Of a DNA stretch of 64,000 bases, positions 1-7,896 are shown piece by piece. The translations under genes and the position numbers were made by a program. This DNA comes from Synechococcus sp. KORDI-52 (GTDB taxonomy: Bacteria > Cyanobacteriota > Cyanobacteriia > PCC-6307 > Cyanobiaceae), in assembly GCF_000737595.1 (NCBI RefSeq), contig NZ_CP006271.1, positions 1,550,001 through 1,614,000 on the forward strand. Reading direction: 5' to 3'. Under the pieces are notes generated by a model. That model was not told the DNA's origin, did no database searches, and saw nothing but the letters and a program-made list of their open reading frames with translations. Within the stretch, counting starts at the first letter, position 1. Each line of letters opens with the position of its first letter.

Positions 1-76
1 ATCGGTGAAGGTGAGAACTGCTGGTGATTCTTATCCCTTGGTCCAGGTTGACAGGGATCGAAGCTTCTTTTGAGTA

Positions 77-106
77 AAAAAAGCGCCCCGAGGGGCGCTT
101 TTTGTT
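77..106. terminator. bidirectional intrinsic terminator
   Basis: GCGCCCC and GGGGCGC arms with a two-base loop are flanked by an A7 run on the left and a T5 run on the right, so it can stop transcription in either direction. It sits 15 bases after the stop of the minus-strand porin gene and is most likely its terminator. Confidence 0.85.
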
Positions 107-120
107 TGATGAGACGATGA

Positions 121-1668
121 TCAGAATTTGAAGGTCGTCTTGACCAGACCACCGAATTTGTTGGCTCCTTTGATTTGATCTCTACCCCTGGCATCATCAA
201 CCCAAAACACCGCGGGTGTGATGGTGATGTTGTCGGTTACGCGGAAGTCGTAGTAACCCTCGATGGCAAAGTTTTGATCGCCTGGGTCGTCATTGCCCTT
301 GATGTTTGTGGCATAACTGGAGTAAGACCCTACGCCAAGTCCCAGCTTGTTGCCTTCGATAAAGGCGTCACTCCAATTCAGGCCAACCATCCAGCCAAAC
401 ACCTCTTCGGCGTTCCCACGCTTGTCAGCATCAGCCCAGCCGAAGTCCACACCAGCACTGATGGTGGGGATGAAACCGCTCTCTTCAGGAGACCAGTAAC
501 CGCGTAGGCCCACGGCATTCAGAGGATTGGCCAAATCCTTGGCCGTTGGCGTGGAAAAGCCCATTGCAGCATTGGCGGCATTTCCACCTTTCTGCCCTGC
601 ATTCTTCCAGGAATACAACCCTGACAGATACCACTTCCGATTGCCGTACCCAATTTGGCTGAGCACGTATCCATCGGTTTTCTTGCCGAACAATCCCTTT
701 TTGTTCGTGCTCTTCGCGCCGTCACCACCGTCAGCAACATAGTTCAGCGCGATGTTGAATGCTGGGTCACCAGGATCGACATCCTGACGCCATTGAACAC
801 CAAAACCTTGACCTGTGCTGGCACCCAATACAGCACCATAACCACCCAGCTTGAATGCCTTCAGAATCGGCTTATACCGGGTGGGTGTTTCAACCATGTA
901 GTAGTTCTCGATCAACGCACCCACGGTGACCTTGAACTCGTTGCCAAGAGGGAAGCTGTACCAAAGTTTGTCAACTTTTATGGTGTTATCGCCTTTCTTT
1001 GCATCGTTTAAGAACGAGTCTGATTGTGTAAAGACGTTATTCATGTTGCCCGTGCGAAGACGGGTGTATAAACGATCTTTACCGGTGAAGGAGGTGTCGA
1101 GATTCAGCGTGTATCGATAGGAAAAGCTGAATCCGTCATCCGTGCAGTTTCCACCCTTTTTGTTGCACAAGTCACTATCCGAATAAGCAACAGCACCGGT
1201 GAAGAAGTCAGCCTGGCCACGGAGTTTGGTGGTGGTGGAGAACTGGGTGGCTTCCAGTTCGCCGACGCGGGCCTCGAGACCGTCAACACGACCCTTGAGG
1301 ATGGCCAGCTCGGTTTCGAATTCCTTGAGCAGGCGACGCAGCTCGTCGGTCACTTCTGTGATCCGGTCGAGGCAGGCGTTCAGCAGGGCAGCCGCTTCGT
1401 AGCGGGTCATCGCCCGGTTGCCTCGGAAGGTGCCGTTGGGGTAGCCAGCCACGCAGCCGTACTGCTCCACTAGGTTGGCCAGAGCCTGATAGGCCCAGTC
1501 GGTGGGGTAGACGTCGGAGAACTGGGTGACGCTGGTGACTTGGTCAGCCGATGAGTACTCAGAAACACCGTTGATGTTGAGATCGGCGGCATTGGCGCCA
1601 CTGGCCATCAAGCCAAGGGCGGCAGGAGCCACCAGCAGTTGCTGGAAAAGCTTCATTGGATTCCTCAC
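121..1668 (-). CDS. SLH-domain outer-membrane porin (SomA/OprB-like, iron uptake porin family)
   Basis: Predicted 515-residue outer-membrane channel of the cyanobacterial SomA type. A signal peptide covers about residues 1-27 (ending ANAA). Residues 50-100 form one S-layer homology domain (DVYPTDWAYQAL, GYPNGTF, MTRYEAA) that in this family binds the peptidoglycan-linked polymer. A coiled coil of Glu/Leu heptads follows at 103-143, then a beta-barrel rich in alternating aromatic strands ending in a terminal Phe, typical of Omp85-inserted barrels. Length fits the family. The gene is monocistronic with its own terminator and a long AT-rich upstream region. Solute specificity cannot be read from the sequence; the family is linked to inorganic ions, including iron. 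Confidence 0.93.
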   Translation of the reverse strand: MRNPMKLFQQLLVAPAALGLMASGANAADLNINGVSEYSSADQVTSVTQFSDVYPTDWAYQALANLVEQYGCVAGYPNGTFRGNRAMTRYEAAALLNACLDRITEVTDELRRLLKEFETELAILKGRVDGLEARVGELEATQFSTTTKLRGQADFFTGAVAYSDSDLCNKKGGNCTDDGFSFSYRYTLNLDTSFTGKDRLYTRLRTGNMNNVFTQSDSFLNDAKKGDNTIKVDKLWYSFPLGNEFKVTVGALIENYYMVETPTRYKPILKAFKLGGYGAVLGASTGQGFGVQWRQDVDPGDPAFNIALNYVADGGDGAKSTNKKGLFGKKTDGYVLSQIGYGNRKWYLSGLYSWKNAGQKGGNAANAAMGFSTPTAKDLANPLNAVGLRGYWSPEESGFIPTISAGVDFGWADADKRGNAEEVFGWMVGLNWSDAFIEGNKLGLGVGSYSSYATNIKGNDDPGDQNFAIEGYYDFRVTDNITITPAVFWVDDARGRDQIKGANKFGGLVKTTFKF

Positions 1669-1943
1669 ACAGGAAAGCCCGAAACGGGCGACCCTATTCT
1701 GCTCTTTCGTTGTGTTGTCCGTTACTATTTCCCTTCATTTAAAAGTATCTTTCTATACATCTAGGAGTTCTTTTGATCCAACTCTTTGCTGATTCTCTCG
1801 ATGCAGGCCAGCACTCTATGCCGGCCGTTGGTCTGCGTTGACTCGCATTCGATGACTTGCGACCTTGTGTCTTTTGTTACGCTTTCAAGGTGGCCTCTGT
1901 CTTGCAAGGGCCTGTATTGTCTTGGGATAGATTTTCTGAGACC

Positions 1944-2048
1944 TTGGCTGAGCCTTCCGAAAAGCGTCTTTCAGTAAATAAGAAAAAGGGTTGTAAGAAA
2001 TCCAAATGCTCTAAGTGGAAGGGCGGAACATGCCGTTGTGGGCGTTAA
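1944..2048 (+). CDS. possible Lys/Cys-rich mini-protein (TTG start)
   Basis: A 34-codon reading frame whose end is strongly basic and carries four Cys (GCKKSKC, then TCRCGR). It ends one base before the stop of the converging Crp/Fnr gene. The TTG start is a guess; the same frame is open further upstream to 1857. Composition resembles a small metal- or nucleic-acid-binding peptide, but I recognise no family. Confidence 0.3.
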   Translation: MAEPSEKRLSVNKKKGCKKSKCSKWKGGTCRCGR

Positions 2049-2624
2049 TTAGTCCATAGGTAAAAGGATCTGATTTTTTAATTCATCAATGTAAATTTTT
2101 TTGGTCTTTTTGAGGGTGCTTATTGTTCTTGACACTGTTGATCTCGTGGATCCAATGATTTCAGCAATTCGTGCATGAGACAGGGTGTGCTCCAGTAGAA
2201 GTCCTTCCGCTGTTCGCTTGCCTAGTTTGGTCAGCATTAATTTAAAAAATTTCATCAGCCGACTTTCCAACTTTGCTTCATGTCTTAGGATATGCAATTG
2301 AATTATCCAGTCCATGATGGCGTCGCTGGAATTGAATTCTGTTTTGTTTTTCGATTCAACGAAATAGGTTGTGTCTGTTATGGCTTCTATTTTGATTTCC
2401 AGATCTGCTGGATAGCGGAATTTGAAAATATCTGCTCTGCATGCGAAAGCTAGTGTTAAATCTTCTGCATAATTGTATTTCTTGCCTGCAATCCTTATGA
2501 CACCATTTTTTACTGTTATTTCTATTTCTTCCTCGGCTTGAGGCCTTTCTAGTGGAACTATTTCGGAGGAGTTAAGGGATATCGGCTTTCCTCTCATGGA
2601 TCGATCGTAGTGCTTAGTATTCAT
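2049..2624 (-). CDS. Crp/Fnr-like transcriptional regulator
   Basis: 191 residues. The C-terminal third (about 135-185) reads as a Crp-type winged helix: LSHARIAEIIGSTRSTVSRT is the helix-turn-helix, with the TRSTVSR recognition helix characteristic of Crp/Fnr proteins, followed by a basic wing. The N-terminal part would correspond to a shortened cyclic-nucleotide-binding-like beta roll; it has no Fnr Cys cluster and no clear phosphate-binding cassette, so effector binding is doubtful. Codon use is AT-rich compared with most of the window. It converges with the mini-ORF at 1944. Target genes are unknown. Confidence 0.85.
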   Translation of the reverse strand: MNTKHYDRSMRGKPISLNSSEIVPLERPQAEEEIEITVKNGVIRIAGKKYNYAEDLTLAFACRADIFKFRYPADLEIKIEAITDTTYFVESKNKTEFNSSDAIMDWIIQLHILRHEAKLESRLMKFFKLMLTKLGKRTAEGLLLEHTLSHARIAEIIGSTRSTVSRTISTLKKTKKIYIDELKNQILLPMD

Positions 2625-2846
2625 TGACGTGTCGGCTTGTTCTTTTTGTTACACCACTTTGTAAGTGATTTTCTTATTGGCATTTTCTCGCTATGTATGA
2701 ACTGATGGTGCTGGATTATTCGTGTTTAATGTCTTTTATAGCACGATGTGGCTTCTTGGTGTTGTCTGTCCTTGTGATATTTGCTCTCTTCGAGGTGAGA
2801 TATGACACACTGCGTCGGTGCGATAATGATGCTGCATTCGTACGTA

Positions 2847-3020
2847 CTAAATCCATAGCGTTTTTTCGAGCCTGATGTTGCGGAGTGTTTCCATGTGCTC
2901 TTCCGTTAGTGCTTGTGCTTCGTGCTCTTGACCAGTCAGTGAAAGGTGGGATGCGCGTTGGAGGCACCATGCATTGATTTCGCGAAGCATCTTGTTTCTA
3001 AGCTGATCGCTGTTGCTCAT
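2847..3020 (-). CDS. conserved-looking small protein, 57 aa
   Basis: The frame opens with MSNSDQLRNKMLREINAW and ends with NIRLEKTLWI. It is a predicted all-helical soluble protein with charged heptads, with no signal peptide and no membrane segment. It lies in an AT-rich stretch with no other gene on either strand and its codon use is protein-like. No family recognised. Confidence 0.6.
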   Translation of the reverse strand: MSNSDQLRNKMLREINAWCLQRASHLSLTGQEHEAQALTEEHMETLRNIRLEKTLWI

Positions 3021-3200
3021 CTTTTTGAGATGCTGCTCTGTTTATTCTCCGTTCTCTGATTGATTTGTGATGAATTTATTTGCTTTTGCTTGTTTCATAT
3101 CGTTTCTTGTGTTGTGATTATTTGCCTTTCTTTTTTCGATTTCCTTTGTTCATTTTTGCTGTTTGTGTTGATCTTTTGATGCCAGGTTAACCTGCTGGCA
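3021..3200. other. AT-rich intergenic stretch
   Basis: T-rich sequence with no supportable reading frame. It forms the upstream region of the metallothionein gene and of the 57-aa gene on the minus strand. Confidence 0.5.
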
Positions 3201-3215
3201 TGAGAATCGTTCTCA
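3201..3215. promoter_or_regulatory. Zur/Fur-like operator
   Basis: TGAGAA-TCG-TTCTCA is an inverted repeat with six-base arms (seven with the flanking A and T). It lies 88 bases before the metallothionein start codon. The same 14-base core recurs at 6652-6665 before a G3E-type GTPase gene, and both neighbours point to zinc control. In cyanobacteria Zur sites are palindromes of the TGATAAT-N-ATTATCA type; this one has GC-richer arms, so Fur cannot be excluded. Confidence 0.6.
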
Positions 3216-3302
3216 TTGATTTCAGCGATTTTTGTGAGCTGATCCGTTTTTTTGGAATCTTTTGTTGATTGTGTCTATAAGTAAGTTAGTTGATTTTTTG
3301 TC

Positions 3303-3473
3303 ATGGCTCTTACTACTCCTTGTGCCTGCCCTCGTTGTACCTGTGAGGTGCAAGCTTCTAGAGCCGTTTTGCGCGATGGACAGAGTTTTTGTTCTGAGGC
3401 CTGTGCTAAGGGCCACCCCAACCACGAGCCCTGTCATGGTTCTGGCTCCTGTGGTTGTACCTGCGCTGAGTGA
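3303..3473 (+). CDS. smtA: SmtA/BmtA-type metallothionein
   Basis: A 56-residue cytosolic zinc/copper/cadmium-sequestering protein. It shows the family pattern in order: CACPRCTC at residues 7-14, a linker with ...DGQSFCSEACAKGH at about 26-39, and a C-terminal CHGSGSCGCTC with extra His residues. Nine or more Cys plus His ligands would form the Zn4 cluster known from cyanobacterial SmtA. The start is the first ATG in frame. The Zur-like palindrome at 3201-3215 lies upstream. The next gene is convergent, so it is probably monocistronic. Confidence 0.92.
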   Translation: MALTTPCACPRCTCEVQASRAVLRDGQSFCSEACAKGHPNHEPCHGSGSCGCTCAE

Positions 3474-3488
3474 GCCTATGGGGTTGAT

Positions 3489-3773
3489 TCACCCCTCTTT
3501 TGTTCGGGCTTGCCTGAGCAGCATCGACAGCCCAGAAACGGTCACTACAAGGGTTAGAGCTCCTAGCAGGATTGGGTACACGGGTTGAAGGTTGATCCAT
3601 CCGAACTGTCCCGTGTGCAGCTTGATCAGCCAGAACGCGTCAATGTTCTGCTCCAGCAGCAGGCTGTAGAGGGAGCCGGTTCCAGCGGTGATTAGCAGCG
3701 GCGCTGCGGTGATTGGCACCAGCCAGCGATGGATGCGCCGCGCCCGTCGACTGTTTGTGCCTGAGGGCTTCAT
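3489..3773 (-). CDS. PepSY-TM-like small membrane protein
   Basis: 94 residues with two membrane segments (about 17-40 and 66-87) joined by LHTGQFGWIN, resembling the short PepSY-associated TM proteins near metal-uptake genes. The N-terminus RRARRIHRWLVPITAAPLLIT is typical of that family. Its start overlaps the stop of the upstream 73-aa gene (ATGA), so the two are translationally coupled. It converges on the metallothionein gene. Function in heme or siderophore reduction is inferred only from the family. Confidence 0.75.
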   Translation of the reverse strand: MKPSGTNSRRARRIHRWLVPITAAPLLITAGTGSLYSLLLEQNIDAFWLIKLHTGQFGWINLQPVYPILLGALTLVVTVSGLSMLLRQARTKEG

Positions 3774-3991
3774 TGCTTGCGGAGTTGCCGGTGAAGCTCC
3801 CGTTCATCAGCGCAAGGCATCCAGCGTCCGTTGTTCTCGTGAACGGTGGTGCAACCGATCTCAGCGGCGCGTTGCTGGGCCTCGGCTTCGGTGGCGTAGA
3901 GCCCCTTGCCGTGGGCTAATCCCGGCGTTTGGTTCATCAAGATACTCAAGACACAGACAACAAGAGCCGTTAACGGTCGGATCGCGCGCAT
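3770..3991 (-). CDS. DUF3721-like secreted small protein
   Basis: 73 residues. Signal peptide about 1-26 (ends GLAHG), then a compact domain with GLYATEAEAQQRAAEIGC, HENNGRWMPC: the spaced Cys pair and the 'add to cart' of helix then GxWMPC match the picocyanobacterial DUF3721 pattern. It is coupled by a 4-base overlap to the downstream PepSY-like gene and follows the 85-aa gene by four bases, so the three form one minus-strand operon. Molecular role unknown. Confidence 0.75.
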   Translation of the reverse strand: MRAIRPLTALVVCVLSILMNQTPGLAHGKGLYATEAEAQQRAAEIGCTTVHENNGRWMPCADERELHRQLRKQ

Positions 3992-3995
3992 GGGG

Positions 3996-4253
3996 TCAGA
4001 AGCCTTCGCAGTGTTCGACCGCTTTTAAATAGTTCATTTTGCCGGGAGCAGTGTCTCCCTTGGGGTTGATGCTGGCCCTCATGGCGATCTGTGCATCGAT
4101 GCAGCGGTTGTAGCGATGGTTTTTGACCGCTTGCGGAATCGATAGAACAGCGATGCTGAGGAGGCTGAGGCTGCTGACCGCCGCCAGTACGGGGTAGGCG
4201 TGGGCTCGCACCATCTCGCGAGCCGTGAGCTGTTGTTGGCTGTGATCGACCAT
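3996..4253 (-). CDS. hypothetical membrane protein, 85 aa
   Basis: One hydrophobic segment at about residues 20-42, followed by a soluble part with two Cys (NRCIDAQ and VEHCEGF) that could form a disulfide outside the membrane. It is first in the tight 3991-3489 operon. No family recognised. Confidence 0.6.
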   Translation of the reverse strand: MVDHSQQQLTAREMVRAHAYPVLAAVSSLSLLSIAVLSIPQAVKNHRYNRCIDAQIAMRASINPKGDTAPGKMNYLKAVEHCEGF

Positions 4254-4322
4254 GCGTCGCTTGTGTTCTGCTCCAGCGTATGGACAGCCTTGTGCCGTGA
4301 GTGGTCTTGAGCAATAGGCCTG

Positions 4323-5033
4323 TCAGCCAAAACCCCGCCCCGCTGCATGGGCGGGTTCTCCCGCACTTCGAAACTCGATGTGATCCGTCGCGGGGTCGTA
4401 GAGGGTGTAGTGCCTCCCCCCGCCAACGCCGATCACGCTTCGCTTGGGCACAGCCTGTTCGCTTTGTTGCTCACCGGCATGGTCTTTGACGTGGGATTGG
4501 ATGGATCCACCGCAGAGCTCCAGCTGGAACTGTCGTCGGCAGCGTGCCGTGAACAGACGGTTCACATCCAGCCGCGTCAGCCGATCCAGCAGCACCAGGG
4601 CTGAGGTGTCTTCCGTCAGCCGGTCGCCGACGTCAGCGGAGCTGCCATGAATCAAGGCGCAGTCGAGTTCGATGAAGCCGAACTGCAGCGATGCCAACCA
4701 GTTGAGATGGTCGGCGTCCACCGCAGCAAGAAGATCGCCGACGGCAGCCTCGCCCTGTTCTTCCCTGAGGCTCTCCGCCTTCCGCTCTCCGCGGTATCCG
4801 CACTCCGCCAGGAGCTGCTCTTCCCACCAGCCGTAGATGCACTCGGGCTGAAGATCAGCGCGCTGCGGTTGTCTGAGCCGCTCGAGCAGCGCATTGCAGC
4901 TGCGTTGTGATCCGATCAGATCACCAAGCACAAAGAGGCTGGCAACACCCCGCTGTTGCTTCAACTCCTTCTGGATCTGCTCGTAGAGGTCCAGGTCTCC
5001 TTGGAGACCACTCACCAGGGCCCAGCGTTCCAT
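4323..5033 (-). CDS. degenerate metallophosphoesterase-like protein
   Basis: 236 residues in the calcineurin-like phosphoesterase fold: WALVSGLQGDLDLYEQI aligns with the usual D-x-H block and FVLGDLIG with the GD block, then LIHGSSADVGD with the VHGS block. The first block has lost both the Asp and the His metal ligands, and no GNHD or GHTH motif is clear. It overlaps the preceding paralogue by one base. It may be a regulatory or structural partner of that protein rather than an enzyme. Confidence 0.65.
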   Translation of the reverse strand: MERWALVSGLQGDLDLYEQIQKELKQQRGVASLFVLGDLIGSQRSCNALLERLRQPQRADLQPECIYGWWEEQLLAECGYRGERKAESLREEQGEAAVGDLLAAVDADHLNWLASLQFGFIELDCALIHGSSADVGDRLTEDTSALVLLDRLTRLDVNRLFTARCRRQFQLELCGGSIQSHVKDHAGEQQSEQAVPKRSVIGVGGGRHYTLYDPATDHIEFRSAGEPAHAAGRGFG

Positions 5034-5848
5034 CAGCGCTCACACACGTGGCTGGCGTCTTCAGCCCGCTCTGCGTATTCGAAGCCGTGGCTGAGCCTCC
5101 AGGCAAACACTTCCGGTAAGCCCGCATCAACGATGGCCTGACAGGTTTTGGCCACGTCGTAGTCGACCTCTCGGATCGTCACTTCCCCGGTGCTGTCGTT
5201 ATGGATGACGTAAGTGGCTTTGGTGCTCCCATGGCGCGGTTCCCCCACAGAACCAGCGTTAACGATCCGCCGCATCGGCAGTTCCAGCTCCTGTTCTGTT
5301 GGTGCGCCTTGATCGCGTTGTTGCACCTTCACCCGAATTGATCCCTGCTGTAGTTCGCGCACATAGGGCTGGTGGGTGTGGCCGCAGAACAAGGTTTCCG
5401 CTCCTGCTGTTTCCACCCGTTCAAGGGCCGCAAAAGCATTCATGTCAGGCAACAGATATTCGTGCTGACTGTTCGGACTGCCATGCACAAACAGCAACTT
5501 GTCGCGCCGCAGTGTCATTGGAAGTTCAGCCAGAAAGGCTTTGTTCTCCTCGCTCAGCAGCTCGGCCGTCCAGTGATGGGCGCGATGACCCCGTCGTTCC
5601 GCCAGCTGGGAGGGATAGCTGCATTCACAGGCATTCAGACCGTCAATGATGTCCTCGTCCCAGCACCCCTGGCAGCTGGGAATCCCGCGCTGACGCACCA
5701 GGTCCACCACTTCATTGGGCTGGGGTCCGTAGCCCACAAGGTCGCCAAGGCAGGTGATGGTTTCGATGCCCTGGGAGTCAATGTCGTTCAGCACGGCCTC
5801 CACGGCGGCCAGGTTGGCGTGCAAACAGGAGATGACGGCGTGGTTCAT
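5033..5848 (-). CDS. metallophosphoesterase (YfcE/MJ0936-like) with altered metal site
   Basis: 271 residues. Motif order is conserved: AVISCLHANLAAVEAVL (usually ...SDIHGN), CLGDLVGYGPQPNEVV, a GCWD block where GNHD is usual, LLFVHGSP and FCGHTHQP, then VNAGSVGEPR. Two positions normally Asp and Asn are Cys (residues in the first and third blocks), an unusual ligand set. It sits 5 bases after the G3E GTPase gene and 1 base overlapping the next, so it belongs to the Zur-like-controlled operon. Substrate unknown. Confidence 0.82.
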   Translation of the reverse strand: MNHAVISCLHANLAAVEAVLNDIDSQGIETITCLGDLVGYGPQPNEVVDLVRQRGIPSCQGCWDEDIIDGLNACECSYPSQLAERRGHRAHHWTAELLSEENKAFLAELPMTLRRDKLLFVHGSPNSQHEYLLPDMNAFAALERVETAGAETLFCGHTHQPYVRELQQGSIRVKVQQRDQGAPTEQELELPMRRIVNAGSVGEPRHGSTKATYVIHNDSTGEVTIREVDYDVAKTCQAIVDAGLPEVFAWRLSHGFEYAERAEDASHVCER

Positions 5849-5853
5849 GTCAA

Positions 5854-6633
5854 TCAGCCTTGCGATGGGGGTTGGTGTTGCTGGAGCTGTTGTTGCTGCA
5901 TGGCGAGTACGTCATCCGCGAGCAGGCAGTCATTGATGGTGGCTTGAATACCGTCCGGGTTGAGTGCCTTTCCCTGAACAACGAGCTCTGAGGTGCGACT
6001 CGGGCGACCATGCGGCGGTGATGTGGTGTCCAGGGGCAGGAACTGGGATGACTGCTGGCTCACCATCCAATTGCAGAAGAACGCTCGCCCGTCAGGACAA
6101 TTCATCAGGCCTTTGGCGCGGTACACATCGCCGTAGGCACCGTTGACGAGTTCAAACCAGAAGCTGCTCAGGCTGTTGGGATCCCAGACACAGCCCAAGA
6201 GAGAGGTGTGCCAGGCCTCGAGCTTGCTGAACTCCAAGGTGTCCTGTGCAGGCAATTCAGGGTCTCGCCCGAAGTGCAGAACTTGGTCGGGCAGCAGCTG
6301 CAAGGCCTCCAGTTTGGAGCGAACCTTGCCTCCGAGGCCCTCAATGCCCTCCTCTCTGGGGTGGTGGAACTGCTGCACTTCGATCAGGGTCAGTGCATCG
6401 TTGTCCTGCTTCAGTTCCGCAGCATTGGATGGCGTCGGCTCGTGAAGTCTGGGGACCTGGTCCTTGAGCCAGGTCAGGTCGATCCCATGGTCTGCCCCCT
6501 GCTCCAGCCCCGCTTCGTTGTCCCCCTCCAGTCGCAGATAGGCGCAGGGGCCTGGATGCTCCTGAAGCCTTTGGAGCGCCCAGGTTGTTTTCCCGCACCC
6601 TGGGGGGCCTGAAATCAGGCACACCTGGCCCAT
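5854..6633 (-). CDS. G3E-family (CobW/COG0523-like) GTPase, putative metallochaperone
   Basis: Start chosen at MGQVCLISG because AGGGGG lies just upstream; an ATG 11 codons earlier (6666) falls inside the operator. Walker A is GPPGCGKTT near the N-terminus; EGDNEAGLEQ at about residue 35 corresponds to the G3E switch region; the C-terminal half (FWFELVNGAYGDVYRAKG, then ELVVQGKALN) resembles CobW_C. The CxCC metal motif of classic members is absent. Length about 259. First gene of an operon with two phosphoesterases. A zinc-allocation role is inferred from the operator and family. Confidence 0.72.
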   Translation of the reverse strand: MGQVCLISGPPGCGKTTWALQRLQEHPGPCAYLRLEGDNEAGLEQGADHGIDLTWLKDQVPRLHEPTPSNAAELKQDNDALTLIEVQQFHHPREEGIEGLGGKVRSKLEALQLLPDQVLHFGRDPELPAQDTLEFSKLEAWHTSLLGCVWDPNSLSSFWFELVNGAYGDVYRAKGLMNCPDGRAFFCNWMVSQQSSQFLPLDTTSPPHGRPSRTSELVVQGKALNPDGIQATINDCLLADDVLAMQQQQLQQHQPPSQG

Positions 6634-6650
6634 CACACCCCCTTGAGGCT

Positions 6651-6665
6651 CGAGAATCGTTCTCA
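6651..6665. promoter_or_regulatory. Zur/Fur-like operator
   Basis: CGAGAATCGTTCTCA shares the 14-base core of the site before the metallothionein gene. It lies 17 bases before the preferred start of the G3E GTPase gene, in a position suited to repression of that operon. Confidence 0.6.
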
Positions 6666-6788
6666 TTATGGTTCGTCGGCACTCTCCTGTCCCTCCCCGA
6701 TCGAGCCACTGGACGCCTGGCTTGGTATCGCTTGCTATGGGCGTCGTCTCCGTCTCTCGCTAGGGTCAACCAATCCCGGTTTTGACCT

Positions 6789-7058
6789 ATGCAGGCCCTT
6801 GAGTTCCTCGCTCTCGTGCTGGTGAACTTGGCTCTTGTTGTTTATCTGTTTGAGAAAGGGTTCAACGTCTGGAGGGAGAAGCGCCGCCTGGGTCGACTTG
6901 TCAATCAACATCCCGAGATGAAGGGAGTTCATCCCGAGGAAGATGGTCTGTTTGTGTTTGAAAGCGATGATTCCCTCAAGCTGCTGGTGCTTGAGAATGA
7001 TCAACCTGGAGCGGATGAACCGTTTTATGTGACTGAAGAGGATCTTGAAGAGGATTGA
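6789..7058 (+). CDS. membrane-anchored acidic protein, 89 aa
   Basis: One N-terminal membrane helix (about residues 5-25), a short basic stretch (REKRRLGRL) and an acidic C-terminus ending TEEDLEED. The topology suggests a cytoplasmic tail anchored in the thylakoid or plasma membrane. The next gene follows after 36 bases on the same strand. No family recognised. Confidence 0.75.
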   Translation: MQALEFLALVLVNLALVVYLFEKGFNVWREKRRLGRLVNQHPEMKGVHPEEDGLFVFESDDSLKLLVLENDQPGADEPFYVTEEDLEED

Positions 7059-7094
7059 ACGCAACCTCTTGATGGTGTTTTGGAGGGTGATTGA

Positions 7095-7274
7095 GTGGTG
7101 CAGGAATGGAATGACGAATTCATCACTCAAGCTCAACATGAGCTCAATGCCGTGGTTGCCGACTGGAAATATGACTACGGCGTCAGCGATCGCGACTGTT
7201 CGGCCATGTTGCTGTGGATGCTGATCAAACTCAATCCAGACATCACGATTGATGCCGGACTGCTTGATCATTAA
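7095..7274 (+). CDS. small soluble protein, 59 aa (GTG start)
   Basis: GTG start (a second GTG follows at once) with GGAGGG at 7082-7087 placed at normal distance. Sequence features: EWNDEFITQAQHELNAVV, DWKYDYGVSDRD, AMLLWMLIKLNP. Probably cotranscribed with the upstream membrane protein and followed by the terminator at 7401. No family recognised. Confidence 0.65.
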   Translation: MVQEWNDEFITQAQHELNAVVADWKYDYGVSDRDCSAMLLWMLIKLNPDITIDAGLLDH

Positions 7275-7400
7275 GGAGCCCGATCGGGTTGCGGACTGTT
7301 TGACCCATTGTTAAGTGGAATCACCGATGCCGTTTGGTTCCTGGCGATACACACTAAAGGGGTACCCCCGCTCAGAACAGGGGACTCTGCGTCGAACCTG

Positions 7401-7429
7401 GGGAGGGAATAGGGGACCCTCCCTTTTTT
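7401..7429 (+). terminator. intrinsic terminator
   Basis: GGGAGGG and CCCTCCC arms with a 9-base loop, followed by T6. It probably ends the transcript of the two small genes at 6789-7274. Confidence 0.8.
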
Positions 7430-7533
7430 GTGCGTGGCCTGTGATCGCTTTGCTCCGTGATCAGACAACAACAGGCGGACGCTCGGTTGGTTGTGGCTAA
7501 ACAGTCGTGGTGCTGGAGAGACGAATGTGTCGC

Positions 7534-7716
7534 TCACCGTTGCCAGTGCAGTTGTTGCTTTGCTGCGGGAATGCTTCGGCTCAAGCTCAGCGCATTGCTG
7601 AGACCCAGGACCATGCTGCACCCTGTTGGTCCGCAGACCCGATAGACGTGATTCCCGATGGATTCAACCGTTCCGTTGCCTTGAACGGGATACGGCAGAT
7701 TCAGGATCTCGGCCAT
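7534..7716 (-). CDS. small hypothetical protein, 60 aa
   Basis: The AAGGA element seven bases before ATG supports this start. Sequence begins MAEILNLPYPVQGNGTVE and has two Cys (VCGPTGC) that could bind a metal or form a disulfide. No signal peptide. A frame on the other strand (7507-7878) overlaps it but has no ribosome site. No family recognised. Confidence 0.5.
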   Translation of the reverse strand: MAEILNLPYPVQGNGTVESIGNHVYRVCGPTGCSMVLGLSNALSLSRSIPAAKQQLHWQR

Positions 7717-7896
7717 GGGATCGTCCTTGACGTTGGAGCTGTCCTAGGGATCCGCCGTTGGACCCGAATGCGACCTCTGATACAGATTTGCCTTTCTTTG
7801 TGTCTCTCATTCTTTCTTAGGGTCGTGAACAGCTTTGGGTCGCCATCCGATGCGGCCAACGCAGTCCCTTTAACGTGATGTGACCGTGAGGTTCCG

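Noticed and set aside
7507-7878. 123-codon plus-strand frame.
   Set aside because: It lacks a ribosome site; the minus-strand 60-residue gene with AAGGA is a better explanation of part of it.
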